DNA from: CBDCWQ01 sp965223435
GTDB lineage: Bacteria > Myxococcota > Kuafuiibacteriia > Kuafuiibacteriales > Kuafuiibacteriaceae
NCBI GenBank assembly: GCA_965223435.1
Contig: CBDCWQ010000009.1
Location: forward strand, 274,646 to 338,645
Length of the DNA: 64,000 nt
Direction of reading: 5' to 3'
Of the stretch, positions 30,030 to 39,083 are shown in pieces. The notes beneath the pieces were generated by a model, which was not told the DNA's origin, made no database searches, and worked only from the letters and a program-made list of their open reading frames with translations. The stretch's first letter is position 1; each line of letters opens with the position of its first letter. The position numbers and the translations under genes are program-made.

Positions 30030-30246
30030 TAGGCTCGGAAGCGATTTCCTGAAGAAGATTCGGAGGACGCTCCGGCGGATCGAAGAGTCGCCCCTACAGT
30101 TTCCAGTGGTTTCATCGAACATCCGTCGGGCTATTCTGAAAAAGTTTCCCTTCGGGGTCTTCTTCGTTCTCGAGGACCGCCGACCCGTTGTTATGGCCGT
30201 GATGCACCTCCGTCGGCATTCCAGAACATGGGAGGGCCGGAAGTGA
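30028..30246 (+). pseudogene. N-terminally truncated ParE/RelE-type toxin remnant
   Basis: Starting where the antitoxin stops, the reading is LGSDFLKKIRRTLRRIEESP, then QFPVV, IRRAILKKFPFGVFFVLED and VMAVMHLRRHS. This matches the C-terminal three quarters of ParE toxins (GxxFLxxVxxxLxxI...FPxV...RRxxxxxFPYxVxF). The first 25 or so residues, including the opening strand and helix, have no counterpart: upstream of 30028 this frame only runs through antitoxin DNA, and it has no start codon of its own near the fragment. A deletion fusing the antitoxin end to the toxin interior explains this. Probably non-functional, leaving the antitoxin orphaned. Confidence 0.65.
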
Positions 30247-30294
30247 CTCCCACGAGCCTGCTCCGAATCGGTCGTGAGCACTAGGCTGGCTAGG

Positions 30295-32253
30295 CTAGGC
30301 TTCGCCGGGCTCGGGCTCGGGTTGGGGAAAGGGCTCGAGCAGGCTCTTGGGCTCGGGGCGCTCGCGCGTTTGACGCGCCTTGTTGCCCTTTTCCCGGTAC
30401 TCTTCGGGGGTCGACAGGTGCCGTTGCTCGGGCTTGGCTCGGCTGATTTCTTCGCCGGCGATGAGCTGGTCGACTTCTTTGCCGTCGAGGGCTTCATATT
30501 CGAACAGCGCATCGGAGATGCGATCGAGGGCGGCGCGGTTTTCCTCCAGCATTTTGATGCAACGGCTGTATTGGGCGGTGACGATCCGCCGAATTTCACC
30601 ATCGATCTCGACGGCCGTCTGCTCGGAGTAGTCGGTTTGGGTCGACATCTCGCGGCCCAAAAAGATCTGTTCGTCCTTTTTGCCGAAGCTGACGGGGCCC
30701 AACTTCTCGCTCATGCCCCATTCGCAGACCATCTTATGGGCGAGCTCGGTGGCCCGCTCGATGTCGTTGCCCGCACCGGTGGAAATGGTTCCGAAGACCG
30801 TCTCTTCGGCGGCCCGGCCTCCCATGAGAATGGCGATGTCCGAGGTCACCGCGTCGCGGTCCATCGAATACTTGTCGTCGACCGGGAGCTGCTGGGTCAG
30901 ACCGAGCGCCCGGCCGCGTGGAATGATGGTGACCTTGTGCACCGGATCGGTGTTGGGAATCAGACGGGCGATCAAGGCGTGACCCGCCTCGTGAACCGCG
31001 GTGTGCCGCTGCTCGCGTTCGCTCATCACCACGCTCTTGCGCTCTCCGCCCATCAGCACCTTGTCTTTGGCCCGTTCGAAGTCGGACAGGAGCAGCTTGT
31101 CGCGGTCCGCATGGGCGGCCATCAAGGCGGCCTCGTTGACCAGATTTTCCAAATCCGCACCCGAGAAACCCGGGGTGCCGCGGGCGATGATCTCCAGGTC
31201 GACCTTGGGGTCTAGGGGGGTTCGGCGGCTGTGGACCTGCAAGATGCCCTCGCGGCCCCGCACGTCGGGCCGCGGCACCACAATGCGCCGGTCAAACCGA
31301 CCCGGTCGCAACAGCGCCGGATCCAGCACGTCGGGGCGGTTGGTCGCGGCCACCAAGATGACGCCCTCGTTGGACTCGAAGCCATCCATTTCGACCAACA
31401 GCTGATTGAGGGTTTGCTCCCGCTCGTCGTGACCGCCTCCGAGGCCAGCCCCGCGATGACGCCCCACCGCATCGATTTCGTCGATGAAAATGATGCACGG
31501 CGCATGCTTTTTACCCTGCTCAAACAGATCACGAACGCGGCTGGCGCCTACGCCCACAAACATTTCTACAAAGTCGGAGCCCGAGATCGAAAAGAACGGG
31601 ACCGAAGCCTCACCGGCAATGGCACGCGCAATAAGCGTTTTACCGGTACCCGGCGGGCCCATCAGGAGAACACCTTTGGGAATGCGCCCGCCGAGGCGGG
31701 TGAATTTCTTGGGGTCGCGCAAAAACTCGATGATCTCCTCAACGTCTTCTCGAGCCTCATCCACCCCCGCAATGTCGTGAAAGGTGATCTTATGCTGGTT
31801 TTCGCTCATGAGCTTCGCCTTCGACTTGCCGAAGCTCATCGCCTTGCCCCCGCCGGACTGGAGCTGGCGCATGAAGAAAAAGAAGATCGCCACCAAGAAA
31901 ATCATCGGCAGCCAGGTGATGAACACCGATTGCCAAAACCCCCCCTCGGGCTTCGGCTCAATGGAAAACGGGTCGACGTGCTCCTGAAGGGCCGCCAGAA
32001 CGCTCTCCGAGAGAACACCGGTGGTCTTGAACGACCGGTCGTCGCTGTACTTGCCTTCGAAAACGCCCGCGTTTCCCTGGCCAGTCAGCACCACTTTGAC
32101 TTCTTTGACCCCGTCGGTTTCCACTTTTTTCAGAAATTGAGAAAACTCTGGGGCCTCTTTGGGGGACTGCTCCTGGGCGATGATCTGATAGATCGCCACA
32201 AACATCAGAATGAGCAAAACCCAAAGGGCTAAGGTCTTATGACTCTGCCTCAT
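30295..32253 (-). CDS. ftsH: ATP-dependent zinc metalloprotease FtsH
   Basis: 652 residues. An N-terminal transmembrane helix (LALWVLLILMFVAIY), a periplasmic segment of about 95 residues and a second helix (ITWLPMIFLVAIFFFFM) anchor it. The AAA+ domain has Walker A GPPGTGKT near 198, Walker B FIDEIDA and the second region of homology ATNRPDVLDPALLRPGRFDR. The protease domain has HEAGH near 421. FtsH forms a membrane hexamer that extracts and degrades misfolded membrane proteins and short-lived regulators. Length and domain order are normal; the tail is Glu/Pro-rich. Its start overlaps the tilS stop by four bases (ATGA), so it is coupled to tilS, as in many bacteria. Confidence 0.98.
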   Translation of the reverse strand: MRQSHKTLALWVLLILMFVAIYQIIAQEQSPKEAPEFSQFLKKVETDGVKEVKVVLTGQGNAGVFEGKYSDDRSFKTTGVLSESVLAALQEHVDPFSIEPKPEGGFWQSVFITWLPMIFLVAIFFFFMRQLQSGGGKAMSFGKSKAKLMSENQHKITFHDIAGVDEAREDVEEIIEFLRDPKKFTRLGGRIPKGVLLMGPPGTGKTLIARAIAGEASVPFFSISGSDFVEMFVGVGASRVRDLFEQGKKHAPCIIFIDEIDAVGRHRGAGLGGGHDEREQTLNQLLVEMDGFESNEGVILVAATNRPDVLDPALLRPGRFDRRIVVPRPDVRGREGILQVHSRRTPLDPKVDLEIIARGTPGFSGADLENLVNEAALMAAHADRDKLLLSDFERAKDKVLMGGERKSVVMSEREQRHTAVHEAGHALIARLIPNTDPVHKVTIIPRGRALGLTQQLPVDDKYSMDRDAVTSDIAILMGGRAAEETVFGTISTGAGNDIERATELAHKMVCEWGMSEKLGPVSFGKKDEQIFLGREMSTQTDYSEQTAVEIDGEIRRIVTAQYSRCIKMLEENRAALDRISDALFEYEALDGKEVDQLIAGEEISRAKPEQRHLSTPEEYREKGNKARQTRERPEPKSLLEPFPQPEPEPGEA

Positions 32254-33470
32254 GAAAACTCCGCTTCGAGATCAAGATCCGTTCTGTCCCGAGTGCTAAG
32301 GTGTTGGAAGGCCGAGCCTTCAAGGCTGACCTGGGCCGTGCCACGATACAAGTTGTCAACCTCAACCATCCAAAACCGCCAAACATGCCGCGTTTTTTCG
32401 CTCAACGCTGCGTGACTCGATCGTAGCACACCCGGTACCCAAAGAACCTCACCCGTTCCGTCCAGTACCAGAGGCCTACCCTGACGGGCTTCGGCGGGAA
32501 TCCCGGCCTCCCGCATCACGTCGGCCACCTTTCTGTGCCCAAGCATACCAAAGGGTTGAAGACGATCCCCCGCCCGGAAACCCCGAATGACGGGAACCTC
32601 AACCAGATCTGCATCAAACAAGGCAACCTTGCGACCATCAGGGATGGCACCGCCGGACCAGGGAATGCGCGCAGTGGCGATCGCGGGCAAACCATGAGTA
32701 GGCGCGTGATTGGGCGCCGGGCGTCGGGGCTCCCGTGCTGTGGCCTGATTTTCCTTCGAAAACGGAACCCCCGCGCGCGCACCCGCTTCTTCGGCCAAAT
32801 GGGCCAAACGCCGGCGAATACCGGACCGATAGCGGGACTCCAGGAGCGGCAATAGCTCCTTGCGGATGCGGTTTCGGAGGTAGCGCGGCTCCCGATTGCT
32901 CAGGTCTTCCCGCCACGTCAAACCACGGCGCACCACGTAGGCACGAACCTCTCGGCGGGGTACCGACAGCAGCGGACGAACGACCACCCCTCGTCGCCTG
33001 GGGATCCCGGCGAAGCCCCTCAGGCGACCAGAACGGACCAGATTGATCAGAACCGTCTCGGCCTGGTCATCTTCGGTGTGCGCAGTGAGCACACAGATAC
33101 CTGAGATCTGGCGAAGGGCCTGAAACAACGCCCGGTAGCGCCCACGACGCAACGACGCTTCGTCGGACGTCCCGGACTCCAGGCGGGTCACCAAGGCGGG
33201 CACCCCCAGGTCGTCCGCCACCGTCCGCACAAAGGCGGCGTCGGTCGCCGACTCCGGGCGAACACCGTGATCAACGTGCGCCAAGACCACCTTCTTCGCC
33301 CCAAAGAGCTCGACGGTCCCGTGCGCCAACGCCACCGAATCCAGGCCACCCGAGCACGCGACCAAAAGGGGTCCACCCCCGGGCGCCAGGCCGTAGGTGG
33401 TCAACCACCGTTGGAGTTCAGCGAGCAGCAAGGAAGACGCAGGAAAACACACCTGGCACGCCCAGGCCAC
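32250..33470 (-). CDS. tilS: tRNA(Ile)-lysidine synthetase TilS
   Basis: 406 residues. The PP-loop ATP pyrophosphatase motif ACSGGLDSVAL is near residue 40, followed by AHVDHGVR, RRGRYRALFQALR and ILTAHTEDDQAET, which are specific to TilS. The C-terminal part (GFRAGDRLQPFGMLGHRKVADVM) matches the TilS C-terminal domain. The enzyme adds lysine to C34 of the AUA-decoding tRNA-Ile. The start may be slightly downstream because the first 12 residues (MAWACQVCFPAS) are not typical. Coupled to ftsH by a four-base overlap. Confidence 0.95.
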   Translation of the reverse strand: MAWACQVCFPASSLLLAELQRWLTTYGLAPGGGPLLVACSGGLDSVALAHGTVELFGAKKVVLAHVDHGVRPESATDAAFVRTVADDLGVPALVTRLESGTSDEASLRRGRYRALFQALRQISGICVLTAHTEDDQAETVLINLVRSGRLRGFAGIPRRRGVVVRPLLSVPRREVRAYVVRRGLTWREDLSNREPRYLRNRIRKELLPLLESRYRSGIRRRLAHLAEEAGARAGVPFSKENQATAREPRRPAPNHAPTHGLPAIATARIPWSGGAIPDGRKVALFDADLVEVPVIRGFRAGDRLQPFGMLGHRKVADVMREAGIPAEARQGRPLVLDGTGEVLWVPGVLRSSHAALSEKTRHVWRFWMVEVDNLYRGTAQVSLEGSAFQHLSTRDRTDLDLEAEFS

Positions 33471-33544
33471 GATTTGTGGGCCCGACGACCGGGGTTTCTG
33501 ACCGATGCCAACCCGGGCCAGGCTCTTTCACCCGAGCGTCCCGC

Positions 33545-34399
33545 TCAGTCGTCGTAGGTGTAAAAGCCGCGCTTTGACTTGCGTCCCAGCCACCCCGCAT
33601 CGACATACCGGCGCAAGAGGGGCGCGGGGCGGTACTTTCCATCTCCCAGGCCCCGGTGAAGGACCTCCATGATGGCCAAGCAGGTGTCCAAGCCAATCAG
33701 ATCCGCCAACGCCAACGGCCCCATGGGGTGCCTGGTCCCGAGGGTCATGCCCGCATCGATATCTGCTGCCGTCGCAACCCCATCTTGCAAAAGAAAAACG
33801 GCCTCGTTGACCATGGGCATCAATATCCGGTTCACCACGAAGCCGGGCTCGTCCCGGGATTGGATCACGGTCTTGCCCCAACGCTCGGCCCATCTTCGGG
33901 TCTCCCGCAGCGTATCTTCACTGGTGTGAAGACCTGGTATGATCTCAACCAATGCCATGATGGGTACGGGGTTCATGAAGTGCATCCCGATGAATCGGTG
34001 CGGGCGGCGGGTGTGTTTCGCCAAGCGGGTGATGGAAATAGAAGACGTGTTGGACGCAAAAACGGCCTCGTCCTGAACCACTTCGTCAAGCTCTTTGAAA
34101 ACGCGAATCTTGAGGGCTTCATCTTCGGTGACGGCCTCGATGACCAGGTCGGCCGACGCCAAAGAAGCATGGTCGTTGACCGGTCGAACCCCTGCAAACA
34201 CCGCTTGGGGGTCAGCCACCTTGCCCTTCTTCGCAAGCCGATTCAGACTTTTCTCGATGGCGAGGGTCCCCCGCTCCAAACTGGCCGGATCCCGATCAAA
34301 GAGAAAAACGGTCGCGCCGTGCTGTGCCGCCACCTGCGCGATTCCGGCCCCCATCTGCCCAGCACCCACCACTGCGACCCGTTGCGGCGCCCCCATCAC
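33545..34399 (-). CDS. 3-hydroxyacyl-CoA (3-hydroxybutyryl-CoA) dehydrogenase
   Basis: 284 residues, the normal length for single-domain Hbd/PaaH enzymes. The Rossmann motif VVGAGQMGAGIAQVAA is at the N-terminus. Later come FASNTSSISIT, the catalytic region GMHFMNPVPIMALVEII (catalytic His in HFMNP), and the C-terminal signature DAGMTLGTRHPMGPLALADLIGLD. It oxidises 3-hydroxyacyl-CoA to 3-ketoacyl-CoA with NAD, or reduces it in the reverse direction. The adjacent upstream thiolase supplies or uses the 3-ketoacyl-CoA, so the pair covers the last two steps of beta-oxidation or the first two of butyrate/polyhydroxybutyrate synthesis. Separated by 124 bases from the thiolase gene. Confidence 0.95.
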   Translation of the reverse strand: MMGAPQRVAVVGAGQMGAGIAQVAAQHGATVFLFDRDPASLERGTLAIEKSLNRLAKKGKVADPQAVFAGVRPVNDHASLASADLVIEAVTEDEALKIRVFKELDEVVQDEAVFASNTSSISITRLAKHTRRPHRFIGMHFMNPVPIMALVEIIPGLHTSEDTLRETRRWAERWGKTVIQSRDEPGFVVNRILMPMVNEAVFLLQDGVATAADIDAGMTLGTRHPMGPLALADLIGLDTCLAIMEVLHRGLGDGKYRPAPLLRRYVDAGWLGRKSKRGFYTYDD

Positions 34400-34523
34400 C
34401 GCACCTCCGTCGAGGGCACCGGCACACCCAAGAAACCAAGCGTACGCTGCCTGCGTACCCCGTATGCCTTCCCGGCACCCATCGGTTCAGCGTTGATCCC
34501 CGACCCGGTTTGATCAACCACCA

Positions 34524-35705
34524 TCACAGCACCTCCACCACCAGAGCCACCGCTTCACCACCCCCAATACACAGAGAAGCCAACCCCCGTTGCTGGTTGC
34601 GTCGCTTCAGTGCGTAGAGCAGAGTCGTCAGAATCCGTGCCCCCGACGCGCCGATCGGATGCCCGAGGGCCACTGCACCACCGTGGACATTCGTTTTTTC
34701 TCGATCCAGACCGAGTTTTTGCTCGTTGGCCAAAGACACCACGCTGAACGCCTCGTTCACCTCAAAAAGGTCAATATCTTGGACACCGAGCCCCAAGTGG
34801 CCGAGCGTTGTTTCGATGGCCTTGGCCGGCGCGGTGGTAAACCACTCCGGCGCCTGAGCGGCCCCACCGTAACCCACCACCCGTGCAAGCGGCGTACATC
34901 CGGCCTCTTGGGCGAAGCCAAAAGAAGACAACACCAGCATCGAGGCTCCATCGGACAGCGAAGAAGCATTGGCCGCTGTGACCGTGCCGTCCTTGCGAAA
35001 CGCCGGACGAAGCGAAGAAAAGGCATCCAGCTTGCCGCGACCCGGCTCCTCATCTTGGTCGACGATCGTCGCACCTTTTTTTTGGGGCACACTGACCGCA
35101 ACGATTTCGTCTTTGAAAAACCCCTTCTCCACCGCGGTCAGCGCCCGGCGGTAACTCTGTAAAGCGAAGGCATCCTGAGCCTCCCGCGAGATCTGAAGCT
35201 CGCGCGCGCAAAGCTCGGCGGCTTCTCCCATGTGGTAATCGTTGTAGACGTCCCAAAGGCCATCCTTGATCATGCCATCCACAAGCTTTCGGTCCCCGAA
35301 ACGAACCCCGCTCCGGGCGCCTTCCACGTAGTAGGGCACGTTGGACATGGATTCCATGCCGCCCGCCAACACCACCTTGGCATCACCGGCTTTGATCGCT
35401 TGGGCCCCCAGCATCACCGCCTTGAGCCCAGAGCCACACACCTTGTTGATGGTGGTGCACGGCACCGTATTCGGAAGCCCCGCCCCCAGGGCAACTTGAC
35501 GCGCCGGCGCCTGGCCCTCGTTCGCGGGGAGGACGTTGCCCACATACACCTCGTCAATCTGATCGGGACCCATCCCCGCGCGCGCGATCGCTGCGGCGGC
35601 GGCAATCTTTCCGAGCTCGGTTGCAGGCACGGTCTTGAGGGCCCCCAAAAAAGCACCGATCGGTGTCCGCTGGGCCGCCACAATGACAACGTCATTCGCC
35701 TTCAT
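34524..35705 (-). CDS. Acetyl-CoA acetyltransferase (thiolase)
   Basis: 393 residues, normal for a biosynthetic or degradative thiolase. The nucleophilic Cys is in NKVCGSGLKAV near residue 90, the catalytic His in GHPIGASGAR near 347, and the second Cys in CIGGGEAVAL near 379, so the catalytic set is complete. NVLPANEGQAPARQVALGAGLP matches AtoB/PhaA-like enzymes. It condenses two acetyl-CoA, or cleaves acetoacetyl-CoA, in concert with the downstream 3-hydroxyacyl-CoA dehydrogenase. Confidence 0.96.
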   Translation of the reverse strand: MKANDVVIVAAQRTPIGAFLGALKTVPATELGKIAAAAAIARAGMGPDQIDEVYVGNVLPANEGQAPARQVALGAGLPNTVPCTTINKVCGSGLKAVMLGAQAIKAGDAKVVLAGGMESMSNVPYYVEGARSGVRFGDRKLVDGMIKDGLWDVYNDYHMGEAAELCARELQISREAQDAFALQSYRRALTAVEKGFFKDEIVAVSVPQKKGATIVDQDEEPGRGKLDAFSSLRPAFRKDGTVTAANASSLSDGASMLVLSSFGFAQEAGCTPLARVVGYGGAAQAPEWFTTAPAKAIETTLGHLGLGVQDIDLFEVNEAFSVVSLANEQKLGLDREKTNVHGGAVALGHPIGASGARILTTLLYALKRRNQQRGLASLCIGGGEAVALVVEVL

Positions 35706-35915
35706 GGACCACAGGGTCTAAGGCTTCGGCCTCGGTGTCAACATCGGGCGGAACCGCATGCAACCCAAAAGCCACCACACCCGGGGGCCAGTGACTTCGG
35801 ATCGGGCCCCGTCAGACCGAATGGGCAGGGACCAAAGCAACGCGCGTCGACAACCGACACGGTCGCAAACGACGTGAACCCTTGCTCTATTGCTCGGCTC
35901 ACTTGTGTCCCATGC

Positions 35916-36740
35916 TCAGGAACTCGCAAGAAGGTCCCCAAGGCCAAAAAACTCAACCGCTGTCTCCCGGGTCTGGCGGGCAACATCCGCTTCTTCGACC
36001 CCACACGCCTCGGCCACGGCCTTCACCACATGCACGAGGTGCGCGGGCTCATTTCGTGTGCTTTTGGGCTTGGGCCGAATCGTTCGGGGGAGAAGGTAGG
36101 GGGCATCTGTTTCGACCATCAGCCGGTTGGCGGGCACCTTGGACACCAGGTCCCGAAGGGTCTGCCCCCTTCGCTCGTCGCAAATCCATCCGGTGACGCC
36201 GATGTAAAAACCGAAATCAAGGTACGCCTCAAGCGCCTCGGGGCCTCCAGTAAAACAATGCACCACGAGCTTAAGCGATGACACGTCGAAGCCGCGGACG
36301 ATCTCCACAAAGCGCGTAGAGGCATCCCGTTCGTGGCAAAACAACGGCATGTTCAGCTCTTGAGCGAGGGCAATCTGGGCTTCGAACATCGCCTCTTGGG
36401 CCGGCCGTGGCGAATAGTTCCGGTGAAAATCGAGACCGCATTCCCCGATGGCCACCACCGGTTCCTTGGCCGCAATCGCTCGCAGACGATCCATCGCCCC
36501 CTCCGGCGCGCTGGCCGCGTCGTGAGGATGAATGCCCGCGGTCGAAAACAAGAGGCCTCGCCGAGCTTCGGCCAGCTGGGCCGCGGCTTCGCTGACCGCC
36601 ACATTGGTCCCGGTGACGATCATCGTTTGCACCCCACGCCCCTCTGCGCGGGCCAGGACCTCGTCCAGGTCGTCACGAAAGGACCGATGCGCAAGGTTCA
36701 CACCAATATCCACCATTCTCATCAAGATCTCCTCGCCCAT
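35916..36740 (-). CDS. tatD: TatD-type metal-dependent deoxyribonuclease
   Basis: 274 residues. MVDIGVNLAHRSFRDD, TAGIHPHDA, VAIGECGLDFHRNYS, FCHERDA, VVHCFTGG, YIGVTGWICDERRG and ETDAPYLLPRTIRPKPKSTRNEPAHL follow E. coli TatD almost block by block, with the metal-binding Glu, His and Asp residues in place. This subgroup is a 3'-5' exonuclease on DNA and RNA with roles in repair and quality control. The seven residues before MVDIGVN may be extra: the ATG at 36719 is an equally good start. Divergent from the 36818 gene with a 77-base gap. Confidence 0.95.
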   Translation of the reverse strand: MGEEILMRMVDIGVNLAHRSFRDDLDEVLARAEGRGVQTMIVTGTNVAVSEAAAQLAEARRGLLFSTAGIHPHDAASAPEGAMDRLRAIAAKEPVVAIGECGLDFHRNYSPRPAQEAMFEAQIALAQELNMPLFCHERDASTRFVEIVRGFDVSSLKLVVHCFTGGPEALEAYLDFGFYIGVTGWICDERRGQTLRDLVSKVPANRLMVETDAPYLLPRTIRPKPKSTRNEPAHLVHVVKAVAEACGVEEADVARQTRETAVEFFGLGDLLASS

Positions 36741-36817
36741 TCCGGCGGCTCACCGGGACAAATCGCCGTGACTTTACCCAAAAGGACCGCTACAGAGGGC
36801 TCACGACGAGGCTCGGT

Positions 36818-37477
36818 GTGCTTCCTCCAAAGAAGTCTGTCCAATTCTACTTCGACTTTCTCTCGCCCTACAGCTACCTGGCAAGCGAGCTTTTGGATCA
36901 CCGCGCCGAGCTCAAGGCCCTGTCCCTTCAAGTTCGACCGGTGGTCCTCGGCAGCATCTTGTCCCACAGAAATGCCCAAGGACCGGGAGAAATTCCCGCA
37001 CGGCGACGACTCGGGTTGGTCGATGTGCAGCTTCTTAGCCAACACTACGGGTTTGCTTTTCGGGGTCCCCCCAGTCATCCGTTCAACTCCGTTTATGCCC
37101 TGCGTTCCGTCTGTGCGATCGAAGACGAAAAGAAACGCCGGGCGGTGACCCACGCGTATTTTCGGGCCGCTTGGGCGGAGGGGCAAAACCTCGAAGATCT
37201 GCTTGTGCTTCGAACGTGCCTCCGTCAACACGGCATCGAACAAGACCCGGAAGAAGCGGCGTGCACCCCCGCGTTTCGAAAAGCCCTCAAAGATAACACC
37301 CGAGCCCTTCTCAGCCTAGGGGGGCACGGCGTGCCCGTCTTCGAAGTAGACGGCCTTGTGTTCTACGGGCACGACCGCCTGGAGCTCTTGGTCGCATACC
37401 TGAACGGCAGCCTCAAACCCAACATGGACGCCATCGACGAAATGCTCTCCCGGCCGCAGCCCAAACGCCTCACCTGA
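36818..37477 (+). CDS. DsbA-family oxidoreductase / 2-hydroxychromene-2-carboxylate isomerase-like
   Basis: 219 residues from a GTG start. FYFDFLSPYSYLASELL is the N-terminal signature of HCCA isomerase/GST-kappa members of the DsbA clan, with the active Ser (SPYSY) in place of the CxxC pair. GGHGVPVFEVDGLVFYGHDRLELL is the conserved C-terminal cis-Pro and GxDRL motif. Family members are glutathione-dependent isomerases or reductases in aromatic degradation; no such pathway is nearby, so the substrate is open. It is cytoplasmic, as there is no signal peptide. Confidence 0.85.
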   Translation: MLPPKKSVQFYFDFLSPYSYLASELLDHRAELKALSLQVRPVVLGSILSHRNAQGPGEIPARRRLGLVDVQLLSQHYGFAFRGPPSHPFNSVYALRSVCAIEDEKKRRAVTHAYFRAAWAEGQNLEDLLVLRTCLRQHGIEQDPEEAACTPAFRKALKDNTRALLSLGGHGVPVFEVDGLVFYGHDRLELLVAYLNGSLKPNMDAIDEMLSRPQPKRLT

Positions 37478-37561
37478 CCCCGACGTCGCGATGCCGACAA
37501 AGCGCGTCCGGAAATAGCGCGCGCACGCGCATGAGGCCGGTTGTGGTCCCAAAGCGGCGCT

Positions 37562-37936
37562 CTACGTCCCGCGGCACTGGCAACGTTCTGAAAGGTTCAA
37601 ATTGATGGTTCCACTTTGGTGAACCACCATCGGTTGAAACAGAGGGCCCGCGTCGCCGTTTTCACAGAAGACGTGTACTGCGAGCACAAACTCCCCGGGA
37701 GGAAGCTTGGCCTGATGCGAGAGTTGTCGCTCCCCTTGAAGGCGCGCCTCGAAGCCTCGAATGCGATCGTCTCCAGAAAACACGTCAAGGCTCATCCCGG
37801 AGACACAATCCCCCGTGGGAAGCTCGTACCGAAAAGACACTTCGTAGCGCCGAAGTTTTGGCGCAAACCAAAAAATGCCAAGCGCCGCCATCGCCAACGG
37901 AACAAGTCTGCTTTTCAAATGCTTTCGCCAAGTCAT
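37562..37936 (-). CDS. Small membrane-anchored or exported protein, unknown function
   Basis: 124 residues. Basic residues followed by LVPLAMAALGIFWFA form a signal anchor. The rest is a small beta-type domain (YEVSFRYELPTGDC, ARLQGERQLSHQAKLPPGEFVLAVHVFC) with four cysteines, two of them in a CQC near the C-terminus. No family recognised. Last of four small minus-strand genes downstream of carA, with 62-81-base gaps on two of the junctions. Confidence 0.55.
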   Translation of the reverse strand: MTWRKHLKSRLVPLAMAALGIFWFAPKLRRYEVSFRYELPTGDCVSGMSLDVFSGDDRIRGFEARLQGERQLSHQAKLPPGEFVLAVHVFCENGDAGPLFQPMVVHQSGTINLNLSERCQCRGT

Positions 37937-37998
37937 GGTTCACTGCCGATTCAAGAGTTCTTCGCTCGGGATCCACCGCTTCATCGTCAACGTTGAGG

Positions 37999-38532
37999 TC
38001 AAACCGGGGCTTTACCGGCTCCCGGATCCTCTTGGTCTGCCTCTCGGTCCTCGCTGGGCTCGAGGTCGCGTGTGATGTCCGCGGTGCCCGTTTGGCCGTC
38101 CGGCGGTGATGATTCGACAAAGGATACTTGCGCCTCGGAGTCTTCGCTGACCTCCGGGCGAGGCAGACCATGCTCAGACGGCCGAAACCGAAGACTCGCC
38201 TGAACGTCTACCTGAACACTGGTCAGCACCTTGCTGATCTCAGACGCAAGGTCGACGTGCTTGAGAAAATCGCCCACCTCTCGAGCCACAATGCGGACGA
38301 CCTCACGCTTGCCTCGATCACCTTGCTGGAACAGATACTGAATGGCATCCCGCGACAGGCTCCCCGTGTTCTGCACCGATCCGACCGTATTTTCGATGGC
38401 GCGACGGACAAAGTCGGACACCCGAGGGGTGCCGCGGCCGCGCCCACTTCGCTCACGGCGCTCAAACATTTCGTCCGCAAACAGATCATCATCGTCTGGG
38501 TCATCACCCTCATATCCCGAATCTCGACCCAT
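37999..38532 (-). CDS. Conserved myxobacterial-type hypothetical protein
   Basis: 177 residues. A very acidic N-terminus (YEGDDPDDDDLF) precedes a helical core: FVRRAIENTVGSVQNTGSL, IQYLFQQGDRGKREVVRIV, REVGDFLKHVDL and VLTSVQVDVQASLRF. The tail is acidic, Pro/Glu/Asp-rich and probably disordered. The helical core resembles phasin/PhaF-like amphipathic helices but lacks their repeats, so I leave it unnamed. Only two bases separate it from the upstream lipoprotein gene, so the two are co-transcribed. Probably cytoplasmic. Confidence 0.6.
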   Translation of the reverse strand: MGRDSGYEGDDPDDDDLFADEMFERRERSGRGRGTPRVSDFVRRAIENTVGSVQNTGSLSRDAIQYLFQQGDRGKREVVRIVAREVGDFLKHVDLASEISKVLTSVQVDVQASLRFRPSEHGLPRPEVSEDSEAQVSFVESSPPDGQTGTADITRDLEPSEDREADQEDPGAGKAPV

Positions 38533-38534
38533 AC

Positions 38535-39002
38535 TCAGTTCCCCGGTTCTAAGGCCTGGAGCACAACCGACGGCTCGTTCGACATCCGGCCGTCGGCGTC
38601 TTCGAGGACGAAGCCTATCCGAAAACGCTCGCCAGGGGGAACATCTTGAACCGATACCGGGATCTCGAGCTCACCACGGGTCGCATCCAAGGCCAGGGGC
38701 GGGTCCTGCCGGCCAAAGACATCGGCACCCTCGAGGACCAGCGAATCGCCCCGGTCTCGATGGATACGGACCTTCCCTGGGCCCACGTTGCCGTCGGTGT
38801 CCTGGAATCTGAGCAAAAACGCCAGCTGCCCGGGCATCATCGGAATGCCTTCCAAATACAGGAGTTCGAAAATCAGAGGCCTGCCCGAAGGCCAGTTGTC
38901 CGGCCCCTCCCCGCACGCCAAGCCACCGAAACCCCACAGGACAACGAGGCCAACCCACAGTCCCCTGGCCGACGGGTCCAGGCGAAATCGCCACCACTTC
39001 AT
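38535..39002 (-). CDS. Small lipoprotein, unknown function
   Basis: 155 residues. The signal region LWVGLVVLWGFGGLAC-G has a good lipobox (GLAC). The mature part looks like one immunoglobulin-like beta domain (FELLYLEGIPMM, LAFLLRFQDTDGNVG, LEIPVSVQDVPPGERFRIGFVLEDADG). Repeated 'D-x-DG' stretches may bind calcium. No enzyme motif. Lies in the run of small envelope genes after carA. Confidence 0.6.
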   Translation of the reverse strand: MKWWRFRLDPSARGLWVGLVVLWGFGGLACGEGPDNWPSGRPLIFELLYLEGIPMMPGQLAFLLRFQDTDGNVGPGKVRIHRDRGDSLVLEGADVFGRQDPPLALDATRGELEIPVSVQDVPPGERFRIGFVLEDADGRMSNEPSVVLQALEPGN

Positions 39003-39083
39003 GCCCTGATGTCCATGGATTTTAACTTCCGGGTGGATGCGACCACATCACACCGCACCGCACCCCGCGCGAAACCCGGTGCC

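Noticed and set aside
30028..30246. Intact ParE toxin gene
   Set aside because: The first strand and helix of the fold are missing, and no plausible start codon precedes the conserved part.
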